From NCBI RefSeq assembly GCF_900155985.1, contig NZ_FTMA01000001.1:930001-994000 (forward strand): DNA of 64,000 nt, given 5' to 3'. The notes under the pieces were generated by a model. The model worked only from the letters and a program-made list of their open reading frames with translations. It was not told the DNA's origin and did not search any database. The position numbers and the translations under genes were made by a program. The first letter of the stretch is position 1, and each line of letters begins with the position of its first letter. The DNA is from Maribacter ulvicola (GTDB taxonomy: Bacteria > Bacteroidota > Bacteroidia > Flavobacteriales > Flavobacteriaceae). Positions 45,684 through 55,930 of the stretch are shown here, piece after piece.

Positions 45684-45760
45684 AAAAAAAATCCCACGGA
45701 GTACGCAGGATTTAAGATTTTTCTTCGGCTTATAGCCTTATTGTGAATAGCTTTCAGACT
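45684..45760 (-). ncRNA. tracrRNA of the type II-C system
   Basis: Minus-strand AGTCTGAAAGCTATTCACAA (45760-45741) is an anti-repeat: it pairs with the 5' end of the crRNA-sense repeat (GTTGTGAATTGCTTTCAG) over 18 positions with one internal mismatch. It is followed by stem GGCT-ATA-AGCC and then a terminator stem AAATCC...GGATTT with an eight-T run. Length about 75 nt. It is divergent from cas9, whose start is only 24 bases away. Boundaries are estimates. Confidence 0.85.
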
Positions 45761-45761
45761 A

Positions 45762-45795
45762 CTAATATAAGTAAAAATAAAATATGAACAACTTA
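45762..45795 (-). promoter_or_regulatory. Predicted tracrRNA promoter overlapping the cas9 start
   Basis: Minus-strand GTTG, 19 bases, then TATATTAG (45769-45762), close to the Bacteroidota consensus TTTG-N19-21-TAnnTTTG. The GTTG element lies in cas9 codons 3-4. Predicted start about 45757. Confidence 0.5.
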
Positions 45796-48700
45796 ACTTT
45801 AGGAATTGATCTTGGAACCAACAGTATTGGCTGGGCAATTAGAGATATCACAGCAAGTGACAATCAAATAATAAAAAAAGGCGTTTTAATTTTTGATAAA
45901 GGTGTTGGAGAGGAGAAAGGTGTTGAGTTTCCTAAAGTGAAAAAACGTACTGAAAGTAGGGGGAAGCGTAGAAACTATCAAGCTGAAAAATATAGAAAAT
46001 GGGAGTTATTAGATTTTCTAATAAAACATGGAATGTGTCCATTAAGTATAGATGAACTAAATAGTTGGAGAAAGTATACAAAAAAAGAAGAACGGAAATA
46101 TCCCCAATCTCAATCTTTTTTAAATTGGTTACGTTTTGATTTTAATGGTGACGGAAAACCCGATTTTCATTTATTTGGGAGTGACAAGCATGAAAGTTAT
46201 TATCTATTTCGAGCAAAAGCGGTTAGTGAAGCGGAGATTGATAAGCGTGTTTTTAAGGATAATCCAGAAATATTAGGGCGTGTATTTTATCAACTTGTTC
46301 AAAGACGTGGTTTTAAGGGAAGAGATGAAGAAGAAGCAAAAACAATGCTTAGAGGCTCAAAAGATGGGATGACCAAAGGTAGAGATGCTATTGCTGATTA
46401 TATAAAGCAATACAAAAGTTTGGGAGCCGCTTTATATCATTATCAAAAAGAAAAATCAAGTCACTCAGAAAAAATTAGAATTCGTCAGCGTTATAACCTG
46501 CGCAAAGATTATGAAAATGAGCTTAAATTGATTTGTAAAATACAAAATCTTAACAACGACTTTTATTCAAAACTACATAAAGCGATTATTTGGCAGCGAC
46601 CACTTCGTACTCAAAAGGGTTTAATTGGTTTGTGTACTTATGAAAAAAATAAACGTAGAGCACCAATAAGTCATCCGTTGTACGAGGAATACCGTACTTG
46701 GGTTTTTATCAATAATTTAAAAATTCAAGCTCCAGAAGAATGGGAGCATAGTAAATATTTAATTCAAAAAATTTATCCAATATTTTATAAATCGGGTAAT
46801 GATTTTAGCTTGAGCACTATTTTGAAACAACTAAAAAAAGATGGGGCTATTGTTAATTCTGGCTATGGTTCACGAGAAAAAACTAAAGTACTTTCTGCTA
46901 AGTTACTCAAGAATTTTGAAGATATTTTTGGAGAAAATTGGCAGAATGAGCTTGGCTGGCATAATGCTTTTCTAAGAGAGAAACAACCAAAAAAGAAAGC
47001 AACCACTAATTACAGTTTTGAAGATATTTGGCATGTATTAGCCACCTTTGATAGCGAAGAAAAGCTGAGAGAATTTGCATTAGAAAAATTAAAGCTCAGT
47101 GAAGAAAAAGCTATCAAATTTTCTAAAATCAAATTACAACAAGGTTATGCAACATTAAGCCTTTCTGCTATAAAAAAAATTCTTCCTTATCTTAAGAAAG
47201 GGTTTATATATTCAAAAGCTGTTTATATGGCTAATATTCAAAAGGTATTAGGAACTTATGAAGTTTCTAGTGCTTTTATAGAACATTTTGCAACTGAGAT
47301 TGATGTAATATATGAAGAAGTATCTGCTAAAAGAAAACTGAATAATGTTTTAAACGGATTATTTAAATATGAACTATTAGCAGAAGGCGATTATCATTTA
47401 GGTTCAAGTCAAGATTTAGACGTCTCGGATTATAGTCTAATAAAACAAAAATTGATTAATGAACTTGGAGAAAAGACTTGGGAGGAAACAATTAAGGAGG
47501 ATCAGGCAGACTATTTAGACTATATATCTAAAGAATATAAATCCTTTTTGCAAAAACCTTTTCAGGCTAAAAAAGGAGCATTCATAGCGCAGCCTCGTAT
47601 TCATCAGCATATTTTTAACTACATACAAGAGCATTACCAAGTAGCTGATGAAAACATAAAATATTTATGGCATCCATCTGAACAAGAAAAATATCCCAAT
47701 GCATCAAGTTACGAGAAGGTAGAACTAAAAAACGAAACGGTTTATATTAATGAAAATGATATTGATGCTTTTTTGAAAAAAAAACCGAATGCAGAGCTTG
47801 AAGGAATTTCACTAAAATTGTTAGAAAGCCCAGAGCCTATAAGTAAGGGATTTAAAAATCCCATGGCCTTAAAAACACTTCATAAGTTAAAGCAATTACT
47901 GAATTACTTATTGCAAACCAATCAAATAGATGCGCACACAAGAATAGTGGTTGAAATAGCTAGGGAACTTAATAACGCTAATTATCGAATAGCACTTGAA
48001 AGATGGCAAAATCAACGTGAACGCGAGAATAATAACTATAAAAAAACTATTGAAGAAATTAATAAAGAGTCAGGCACTTCTTATAATTCTGAAGATAAAA
48101 ACTTAATAAGAAAAATACGTTTATGGGAAGAGCAGGGAAAAAAATGTTTGTATACAGGAGACACTATAAATAAAAGTGACTTGCTCAATGGCGAACATTT
48201 TGATATTGAACACACAATACCAGCAAGTATCAGTTTTGATAATGAATTAAAAAATCTAACGCTAGCAAACAAAGATTATAACGCTAATGTAAAAGGAAAA
48301 AAATATCCAACTCAATTAGATAATTATCATACGGATAGTATGTTTAATACTAGGTCAATACAACCCATTATTAAAAATATTGAAGCCGTTTTTGGTAAAC
48401 GAACGGTTGAAAAGAAAATCATAAAAAAGCATGGAAAAAAAGAAGAAATTACAGTAGTTAAGTGGAGTAAAATTACAGATTTAGAGAAGCAAATAGATGA
48501 ATACGTTAAAAAAACAAGCTACGCTAGTACCAAAGAAATAAAGGATGTATTTATTCAAAAACGTCACCAGTTAAAGTTTGATTTAGATTATTTAAAACAA
48601 AAAATACAAACTTTTACAGTAGAAGAGTATAAAGCAAAGTGGCGTAATAGTAAATTAAGAGATACGCAAATAATGACCAAGTATGCTGTTCCTTATCTGA

Positions 48701-50028
48701 GGACAGTTTTTAATAAAGTTGAAGTACAGAAAGGAAATGTGGTAAATATTTTCAAAGAAGTATACCGGGTAAAGATGGTAAGTGATAAAAAAGATCGTTC
48801 AAAGCATAGTCATCACGCTATAGATGGTGCTATTCTTACCTTGATACCAAAACCAGCATATCGTGATGAAATCATTAAAAAATATCAATTAGAAAAAGAT
48901 AACCATACAGGAAAAACGTATCATGAACAACCAATAGATTGGCATAATTTTAAACCAATTTTTATAAAAAACATTGAGACAGAAACCCTTATTAATAATT
49001 TAAAAGACTATAGAACCCTTACGCCAACCTTTAAAAAAGTTAGAAAACGAGGGAAAATAGATTATGATGAAAATGGAAAGATAAAATGGGCAAAAGGCGA
49101 TGCAATAAGAGGGCAGTTACACGGTGAATCTCTTTATGGGGCCATTAAGCAACCCAAACGGGATAATTTTGGTAAGATTATTTTTGATGACAATAAAAAA
49201 ATGCAGCTAGAAGATGAGGTAAGACTTGTCATGCGTAAACCACTATTGTACGCAAAAGACGCCTCTAGTCCAGGGTTTAAAAAGTTAGATGATTTAGAAA
49301 AGGTTATTGTTGATAAAGCTCTTTTTGAAATAATAAAAAAACAAGTTGTAAAGGCTGAAAGCTTTAAGGAAGCTATAGAAAAGGGCGTTTATATGCTTAA
49401 TAAAAAAGGAGAGAAAGTAAACAAAATCAGACATGTCAGATGTTTTGATAGACTTAAATACACAACAGCTGTACAACCTCATAAGCATACATTTGTTTCG
49501 GATAAGGAATATAAACAAACAACTTATGCACAAAATGGAGAGAATGTCTATTGTTTGTTTTATAAGGGAAATGTCAAAGGAAAAGAAGAGCGAACTATTA
49601 GTATAATAGGGATTTTTGACTTAGCAAAACTAGACATACAAGACGAAAGAGAATTTTTTGAAATTCCACATTTTAATTCGGTTGTAAAGAAAAAAACGCA
49701 ATTACCCCTATGTGCTGTTTTAAAAGCAGGTCAAAAGGTGATTTTTTACAAAGAGAGTGTAAAAGAACTTGCAGAATTAAATAAAGAAGAACTGTCTCAG
49801 AGGATGTATAAAATGTATCAATTTGAATCTGATGGGAGAATAAAGTTTAAACATCACATCATATCTGGTAGTAATACTGATATTAAAAAAGAGCATAAAG
49901 AGATATCATCAATAAATTTTAAAGAGTTTTCGCCCCTTTTGAGAATTTCATCAGGTGGTTGGAATTTTGCCATTGAAGGCAGGGATTTTGAAATAAAATT
50001 GGATGGAGCATTAATCTGGAAGTTCTAA
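45784..50028 (+). CDS. cas9: CRISPR-associated endonuclease Cas9, type II-C
   Basis: 1414 residues. RuvC-I LGIDLGTNSIGWAI with Asp9; arginine-rich bridge helix about 57-77; RuvC-II RIVVEIARELNN with Glu724; HNH domain DIEHTIPAS with His810 and Asn833 in NKDYNANVKG; RuvC-III HSHHAIDGAIL with His1010/1011 and Asp1014. All catalytic residues are present, so both nickase centres should work. The size is typical of large Bacteroidota II-C proteins. It is followed 3 bases later by cas1. The PAM cannot be told from the sequence. Confidence 0.97.
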   Translation: MNNLTLGIDLGTNSIGWAIRDITASDNQIIKKGVLIFDKGVGEEKGVEFPKVKKRTESRGKRRNYQAEKYRKWELLDFLIKHGMCPLSIDELNSWRKYTKKEERKYPQSQSFLNWLRFDFNGDGKPDFHLFGSDKHESYYLFRAKAVSEAEIDKRVFKDNPEILGRVFYQLVQRRGFKGRDEEEAKTMLRGSKDGMTKGRDAIADYIKQYKSLGAALYHYQKEKSSHSEKIRIRQRYNLRKDYENELKLICKIQNLNNDFYSKLHKAIIWQRPLRTQKGLIGLCTYEKNKRRAPISHPLYEEYRTWVFINNLKIQAPEEWEHSKYLIQKIYPIFYKSGNDFSLSTILKQLKKDGAIVNSGYGSREKTKVLSAKLLKNFEDIFGENWQNELGWHNAFLREKQPKKKATTNYSFEDIWHVLATFDSEEKLREFALEKLKLSEEKAIKFSKIKLQQGYATLSLSAIKKILPYLKKGFIYSKAVYMANIQKVLGTYEVSSAFIEHFATEIDVIYEEVSAKRKLNNVLNGLFKYELLAEGDYHLGSSQDLDVSDYSLIKQKLINELGEKTWEETIKEDQADYLDYISKEYKSFLQKPFQAKKGAFIAQPRIHQHIFNYIQEHYQVADENIKYLWHPSEQEKYPNASSYEKVELKNETVYINENDIDAFLKKKPNAELEGISLKLLESPEPISKGFKNPMALKTLHKLKQLLNYLLQTNQIDAHTRIVVEIARELNNANYRIALERWQNQRERENNNYKKTIEEINKESGTSYNSEDKNLIRKIRLWEEQGKKCLYTGDTINKSDLLNGEHFDIEHTIPASISFDNELKNLTLANKDYNANVKGKKYPTQLDNYHTDSMFNTRSIQPIIKNIEAVFGKRTVEKKIIKKHGKKEEITVVKWSKITDLEKQIDEYVKKTSYASTKEIKDVFIQKRHQLKFDLDYLKQKIQTFTVEEYKAKWRNSKLRDTQIMTKYAVPYLRTVFNKVEVQKGNVVNIFKEVYRVKMVSDKKDRSKHSHHAIDGAILTLIPKPAYRDEIIKKYQLEKDNHTGKTYHEQPIDWHNFKPIFIKNIETETLINNLKDYRTLTPTFKKVRKRGKIDYDENGKIKWAKGDAIRGQLHGESLYGAIKQPKRDNFGKIIFDDNKKMQLEDEVRLVMRKPLLYAKDASSPGFKKLDDLEKVIVDKALFEIIKKQVVKAESFKEAIEKGVYMLNKKGEKVNKIRHVRCFDRLKYTTAVQPHKHTFVSDKEYKQTTYAQNGENVYCLFYKGNVKGKEERTISIIGIFDLAKLDIQDEREFFEIPHFNSVVKKKTQLPLCAVLKAGQKVIFYKESVKELAELNKEELSQRMYKMYQFESDGRIKFKHHIISGSNTDIKKEHKEISSINFKEFSPLLRISSGGWNFAIEGRDFEIKLDGALIWKF

Positions 50029-50031
50029 GTT

Positions 50032-50925
50032 ATGATAAAACACACGCTATTCTTTGGCAGTCCTGCTTATTTAAGTACCAAAAACGAACAATTGGCAGTA
50101 AATTTTCCTGAAGGGTCTAAAGATGAAGTGACCATCCCAATTGAAGATTTGGGCTATGTAGTGCTAGAAAATCAACAGATTACCATTACCAATGGGCTGT
50201 TAATGAAATTGGTTCAGAATAAGACCGCGGTAATTACCTGTGATCAACAACATTTGCCCAATGGCTTTTTACAGCCCTTGGTAGGGCATACCGAACAAAC
50301 GGAGCGTATGCGGCATCAGTTAAATGCCAGTCTACCTTTAAAAAAACAGTTGTGGCAACAAACGGTCATGGCTAAAATTGAAAACCAAGGCAATCATTTA
50401 CTGCAAAGGGGTAAAAAGGCTTTAAAACTGAAACGCTGGGCAAAAGAGGTGAAAAGTGGTGATGGCGACAATCATGAAGCCTATGCTGCCGCCTATTATT
50501 TTCAGCATCTTTTTGATGTAGAAGGGTTTAGTCGTAACCAAAAAGGTGTTGCGCCCAATAATTTACTTAATTATGGCTACGCCATACTTAGGGCAATAAC
50601 CGCTAGAGCCTTATGTAGTAGTGGGCTTTTACCCTCTGTGGGTATTTTTCATAGAAATAAATACAACGCCTTCTGTTTGGCAGATGATATTATGGAGCCT
50701 TACCGGCCTTATGTGGATATGTTGGTCTATGATATTGTTGAAACGGGTTGTCCTTTAGAGGAGCTCAATACCAACTTAAAGAAAGAGTTACTGGGCATAC
50801 CTGCTATGGATGTTATTATAGATGGTAAGCAAAGTCCTTTAATGAACGCTATGAGCCGTACCACAAATAGTTTATACGAGTGTTTTGAAGGTGGTAGTAG
50901 AAAACTTCTTTATCCAGAATTATAA
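50032..50925 (+). CDS. cas1: CRISPR integrase subunit Cas1 (type II)
   Basis: 297 residues. The N-terminal beta domain begins MIKHTLFFGSPAYLS; the helical domain carries NNLLNYGYAILRAI and the metal-site region SVGIFHRNKYNAFCLADDIMEPYRP, with the expected Glu/His/Asp residues. It inserts new spacers with Cas2. It lies 3 bases after cas9 and 46 before cas2. The GC content looks somewhat higher than in cas9, a mild composition difference. Confidence 0.95.
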   Translation: MIKHTLFFGSPAYLSTKNEQLAVNFPEGSKDEVTIPIEDLGYVVLENQQITITNGLLMKLVQNKTAVITCDQQHLPNGFLQPLVGHTEQTERMRHQLNASLPLKKQLWQQTVMAKIENQGNHLLQRGKKALKLKRWAKEVKSGDGDNHEAYAAAYYFQHLFDVEGFSRNQKGVAPNNLLNYGYAILRAITARALCSSGLLPSVGIFHRNKYNAFCLADDIMEPYRPYVDMLVYDIVETGCPLEELNTNLKKELLGIPAMDVIIDGKQSPLMNAMSRTTNSLYECFEGGSRKLLYPEL

Positions 50926-50962
50926 GTATCAGTAACCTTAATTAGAGTGGTTCATTAAATAA

Positions 50963-51319
<357 letters not shown>

Positions 51320-51392
51320 ATTAAAAAATAGTGGGTTGCCTTTCTGTTTTTAGAAAATATGGAGGTTGTTTTTTAATGCTACAATAGGGGTT

Positions 51393-51431
51393 AAAAAACA
51401 GTATACCAACTTGTTATGGTTGGTATACTGT
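51393..51431 (-). terminator. Array terminator sharing bases with the first repeat
   Basis: ACAGTATACCAAC (51398-51410) and GTTGGTATACTGT (51419-51431) form a perfect 13-bp stem with an 8-base loop. Read on the minus strand the stem is followed by TTTTTT (51398-51393). Its right arm includes the first five bases of the cas2-side repeat. It should stop array transcription before it enters cas2. Confidence 0.8.
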
Positions 51432-53294
51432 GAATCATCAATAAAATTAAAGAACTGAAAGCAATTCACAACTATGTTGTAGAAAATGTTATAGTCGATC
51501 ATACTGTGAATCATCAATAAAATTAAAGAACTGAAAGCAATTCACAACCCATTAACCGACTTACCGCCCAATAAATCACTGTGAATCATCAATAAAATTA
51601 AAGAACTGAAAGCAATTCACAACTAAAAGTTTTTCAATGTCCAAAATGTTTAGACTGTGAATCATCAATAAAATTAAAGAACTGAAAGCAATTCACAACG
51701 CTGTTGTAGCTCTACCTCTGCCGTGTCAAACTGTGAATCATCAATAAAATTAAAGAACTGAAAGCAATTCACAACAGAGAAATTGCAATACCATTGGACA
51801 ATGAAACTGTGAATCATCAATAAAATTAAAGAACTGAAAGCAATTCACAACTACCCAGCCGCTTTAATTAAAAATGCGAAAACTGTGAATCATCAATAAA
51901 ATTAAAGAACTGAAAGCAATTCACAACTATTAGCGGACTCGGGGGTGGTTTTATTGTACTGTGAATCATCAATAAAATTAAAGAACTGAAAGCAATTCAC
52001 AACTTGGTATTCATCACTTCGTCTAGTTTTATGACTGTGAATCATCAATAAAATTAAAGAACTGAAAGCAATTCACAACTGTTCATAATTCAATAGATAT
52101 GTTCCTTCTACTGTGAATCATCAATAAAATTAAAGAACTGAAAGCAATTCACAACTTGCATTGTTTTATAAGTTCTTCCCGTATGACTGTGAATCATCAA
52201 TAAAATTAAAGAACTGAAAGCAATTCACAACTCAAGATGGTGATATGGCTATATACTTAGCACTGTGAATCATCAATAAAATTAAAGAACTGAAAGCAAT
52301 TCACAACTTTCAGGCGAAAAAGGAAATCTCCAGAACGACTGTGAATCATCAATAAAATTAAAGAACTGAAAGCAATTCACAACTGGCATACCGCTATCCA
52401 ATACAATTGGCTCACTGTGAATCATCAATAAAATTAAAGAACTGAAAGCAATTCACAACTATTTCATATCAATTTGAATTTTAAAATATACTGTGAATCA
52501 TCAATAAAATTAAAGAACTGAAAGCAATTCACAACTATTTGGGATTTTATTTCTTCAATCGTTGGACTGTGAATCATCAATAAAATTAAAGAACTGAAAG
52601 CAATTCACAACTAGTAGGGCATTTAAAAGAGCCTCTCAAGAACTGTGAATCATCAATAAAATTAAAGAACTGAAAGCAATTCACAACGAGAGTGCCGGTT
52701 ATGAGCTCAAGGGCGATACTGTGAATCATCAATAAAATTAAAGAACTGAAAGCAATTCACAACTCAATCGCCTCTATGGCTTATGGCCCAAAAACTGTGA
52801 ATCATCAATAAAATTAAAGAACTGAAAGCAATTCACAACTGCAAATGGAATGCATGTAATTTTGTTTTTACTGTGAATCATCAATAAAATTAAAGAACTG
52901 AAAGCAATTCACAACTACGGTAGTTCAAAGCCTTTGCCATAATCCACTGTGAATCATCAATAAAATTAAAGAACTGAAAGCAATTCACAACAACATTAAA
53001 TCTACCCCCTAAATAAGTTTTACTGTGAATCATCAATAAAATTAAAGAACTGAAAGCAATTCACAACCTTGGGTTGGTAATGTTTGGAAAGATTATAACT
53101 GTGAATCATCAATAAAATTAAAGAACTGAAAGCAATTCACAACTTTTGTCGTCGATATTCTTTAGGTCAAACACTGTGAATCATCAATAAAATTAAAGAA
53201 CTGAAAGCAATTCACAACTGAAACCATTCCGTTTCAATCTCCATTATAACTGTGAATCATCAATAAAATTAAAGAACTGAAAGCAATTCTCAAT
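51427..53294 (-). CRISPR. Type II-C CRISPR array, 25 repeats and 24 spacers
   Basis: Repeat of 46 bp, beginning ACTGTGAATCATC and ending GCAATTCACAAC on the + strand, with TGTGAAT/ATTCACA inverted ends. Copies start at 51427, 51503, 51578, 51654 and then every 76 bp to 53098, 53173 and 53249. Spacers are 30 nt, two are 29. The repeats I read appear identical except the last (53249-53294), whose end is altered to GCAATTCTCAATG. Pairing with the tracrRNA shows the crRNA strand is minus. The altered end sits at the dcm side. Confidence 0.97.
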
Positions 53295-53306
53295 GCTTTA
53301 CATATT

Positions 53307-54347
53307 TTATATTACTACAGATTTCTTTATTTTTTTCTTCTTTATTAAAGAATTCTTATGGGCATTTAATTGCTGCAAGATACTGCTGGCTAAAAACTTT
53401 GCTAAATTAACGGGTACTGCGTTACCGATCATTTTATAACCGGCGGCCACTTTTTTATAATGAAAAATAAAGTCATTTGGAAAAGTCTGTATCCTGGCAC
53501 ATTCACGTACACTTAGTCTTCTGTAAAGATGTTCTTTTCCTGGTACAAAAATCCGAACGTCTTTTTCAATCAGTTTCATTTTTGGCGCCTGCGGGTGTAT
53601 TGGTGCATGCCTGCCGCCTGCTTGTATGGTAAACGATTGTTCGTCCCAATTACGAACGCGGTTTCTAGACATGAACATGGTAGAAAAACCACCGATCATA
53701 TATTCATGATTTGGAACAGGACAACGTTTACCGTTGGTGTTATTAAACTCTAAAGCAGGAATTGCTTTTTTATCTAAATCGCCTATGGCAGATTCTAGCG
53801 TTATTTTAGGAAAAGTTTCAGTAGGGAATTCATATTTAAAATTCAGGTCTTTTCTAATACCTATAAAGAAAACTCTTTTTCGGTCTTGCGGTACGTTATA
53901 GTCAGCTGCATTTAGCATTTGAAAAGATAGATCATAACCAGCACCGGCATTTTTTAGTAGCTTTTTAATACCATCAAGTGCAGTACTGTGCTTGCCAATA
54001 AGCATTCCGCTTACGTTTTCTGCTAGAAAGAACTTGGGCTGTTTTGCTTCAAGTATCCTAATAAAATCATAGAATAGCTGTCCTCTTTTGTCCTGAATAC
54101 CTCTTGCGGCACCAGCGGCACTCCAACTTTGACAGGGCGGTCCACCAATGATCCCGTCGCAATCTGGCACTTCATCTGCAGGTATGTCCACAATACTTCT
54201 TTTATCGAATGTAGTATTTGGATGATTTTTCTCATAAGTCTCCCAAATATCCTTATCATACTCATTTGCCCAAATGACATTGAAGCCAGCTTGTTCAAAA
54301 CCAAGGTCAAGTCCGCCTGCTCCGGCAAAAAAGGATACTATATTCAT
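53307..54347 (-). CDS. DNA (cytosine-5) methyltransferase
   Basis: 346 residues. Motif I FFAGAGGLDLGFEQAGF, motif IV GGPPCQSWSAAG with the catalytic Cys, motif VI ENVSG, motif VIII QDRKRVFFIG, a short target-recognition region and motif X GYKMIGNAVPVNLAKFLA. Complete by family length. The stop lies 12 bases from the last CRISPR repeat, on the same strand as the array transcript. No classical restriction enzyme is adjacent; a PLD-fold protein is 164 bases upstream. Confidence 0.93.
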   Translation of the reverse strand: MNIVSFFAGAGGLDLGFEQAGFNVIWANEYDKDIWETYEKNHPNTTFDKRSIVDIPADEVPDCDGIIGGPPCQSWSAAGAARGIQDKRGQLFYDFIRILEAKQPKFFLAENVSGMLIGKHSTALDGIKKLLKNAGAGYDLSFQMLNAADYNVPQDRKRVFFIGIRKDLNFKYEFPTETFPKITLESAIGDLDKKAIPALEFNNTNGKRCPVPNHEYMIGGFSTMFMSRNRVRNWDEQSFTIQAGGRHAPIHPQAPKMKLIEKDVRIFVPGKEHLYRRLSVRECARIQTFPNDFIFHYKKVAAGYKMIGNAVPVNLAKFLASSILQQLNAHKNSLIKKKKIKKSVVI

Positions 54348-54455
54348 TTTTTATGCTATTCTTTTATGTTCGTTTTCTTAAATAAGTCATCAGAAACACA
54401 TCATTTGAAAACAAAAATACATTTTAGAATTTCAAATTGCTTTTAATTCAAACAT

Positions 54456-54530
54456 CTATTTTATTCGATAATCGAGATTTAAATGCTCCGGTGCTTGCGT
54501 TTAAATAGTAATTATGTTTTCAAATTAATA
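54456..54530. repeat. 75-bp direct repeat, copy 1
   Basis: Aligns without gaps to 56984-57058 at about three quarters identity, sharing ATTTTATT, GATAAT, TGCTT and TATGTTTTCAA blocks. It overlaps the 3' end of the PLD gene. Confidence 0.6.
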
Positions 54531-55885
54531 CTTTGAGGGCTTGCCCCAAAGTTAGTTACCGCTATGGTTTCTTTTTTACGTTTAATGTCTGCTACATTAT
54601 TTTCAAATGCCTTTACTGTATGCTGATCTTTTATGACCAAATGCATTCCTACTTCGCAATGTATTCCGTTATAGCTTAAATGGGGCATGTTTTTGAATTT
54701 AGGAATGGTTACATTGTCCAAATAAATAAATTGAGTGGGGGTAAAGTTATAGGAGCAATATATAAGTGTGTCGTCTATGAGTATGAATTTTGAATGAATG
54801 TTCTCATTGACAAAATATTCGGTATTTTCGGTTTTAATAAGCTGACTAAAAAATTGTTGAAAGTTGTTGGTGTTTGCAGGTCTTCTGAATTTTATCTCTT
54901 TAAACTTTTTTTCATCCTTAACCAGTGGGGCAAATGTCTGTGATAAACAAGTGACCTTTATTCCTTTGTTCGCCATAGAAATAACCTCGCCTAATATACC
55001 TTTACGTATTTCGTTCTTATTGATAATGGTATGGTGTTTTGCGTTAAATTCATAATTAAATGCTGCCAAATGCTGTGCACAAACAATAATTCTTTCCTTA
55101 GCTGTAAGTATAAGTGCTGATAAGGTTTTATCTAGAAGATGGGCAGAATTTTCATAGAACGGAGCAGTAATACATACCAAATTTGAAAAATTAAAATCTA
55201 TTTTCTCGTATGTATTACATGTGGTATCTAAAGATGCCCTGTAGTTTTTAATGTGAATAGAGTTACCGATCAAATTCTTGTAAAATGCTTTTATGTGTTC
55301 CTCATAATTTGGCTCGTCTTCTACACAGATCATAGATTCGTTTTTTACTAAATCTCGTACTGCCAAATTTGACGAACTCATTACGGCTATATAGCCACTT
55401 TTCTTTTTAATGTATGCAGATTTAATATGTAAAGAATAGGGTAGAGCTCCTCTTGAGAATTTTTTTACGCGCGCACTTCTCACATACAAATGCGGAAATA
55501 TATATAAATTGATATTTTTGATCGATGTTGATCTATACATCTCGCCAAAAATATTTCTGGCCAAATTATACTTCGTAAGACTTTTGCTAGATCTTTTGCC
55601 CGTTACAAGGTTTTCTATAACTTTTGGCTTAGAATGGTCGTAACCTTCTAGCGGAATAGTTATTACATTCACTACAATACCACCTGCAGCTACTTCTTTT
55701 AAGTAGTCATGCAAATGTTGGTTGTTATACAAATACCATGAAATGTTGATTTCTTTAATATCATTTCTTTGCTCTTCAATAGTTGCTATAAATTTTTGTA
55801 GTAACAAAGGAGATCCACCTTGCTCATAAAAACCGAAGCGATCTTTATAATGGTCAGGTTCGTCAAAAAATGATTGAAATGGCAT
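54512..55885 (-). CDS. PLD-superfamily (HKD) protein, possible nuclease
   Basis: 457 residues, no signal peptide. Two HKD-like sites: SLHIKSAYIKKKSGYIAVMS followed by SSN (about 151-175; HxK and SSN present, the acidic residue replaced), and NIHSKFILIDDTLIYCSYNF (about 365-384; HxK-x4-D and SxxN complete). PLD folds include lipid synthases and nucleases; some restriction enzymes use this fold. Lying next to a solitary cytosine methyltransferase, a restriction role is possible but unproven. Confidence 0.72.
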   Translation of the reverse strand: MPFQSFFDEPDHYKDRFGFYEQGGSPLLLQKFIATIEEQRNDIKEINISWYLYNNQHLHDYLKEVAAGGIVVNVITIPLEGYDHSKPKVIENLVTGKRSSKSLTKYNLARNIFGEMYRSTSIKNINLYIFPHLYVRSARVKKFSRGALPYSLHIKSAYIKKKSGYIAVMSSSNLAVRDLVKNESMICVEDEPNYEEHIKAFYKNLIGNSIHIKNYRASLDTTCNTYEKIDFNFSNLVCITAPFYENSAHLLDKTLSALILTAKERIIVCAQHLAAFNYEFNAKHHTIINKNEIRKGILGEVISMANKGIKVTCLSQTFAPLVKDEKKFKEIKFRRPANTNNFQQFFSQLIKTENTEYFVNENIHSKFILIDDTLIYCSYNFTPTQFIYLDNVTIPKFKNMPHLSYNGIHCEVGMHLVIKDQHTVKAFENNVADIKRKKETIAVTNFGASPQSINLKT

Positions 55886-55930
55886 GTATGTTTTAACTGA
55901 TTGTTAGAATGTAATAATACGGAGTTTTGA

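Noticed and set aside
51473..53248. Spacer matching the resident ICE
   Set aside because: Reading the spacers by eye against the window I saw no match; a proper search of the 24 spacers against mobile-element and phage databases was not possible here, so nothing is claimed.
51320..53294. Array read on the + strand as an extension of the cas operon
   Set aside because: The tracrRNA anti-repeat pairs with the minus-strand repeat, and a minus-strand terminator blocks the cas2 side; + strand crRNAs would not pair with the tracrRNA.
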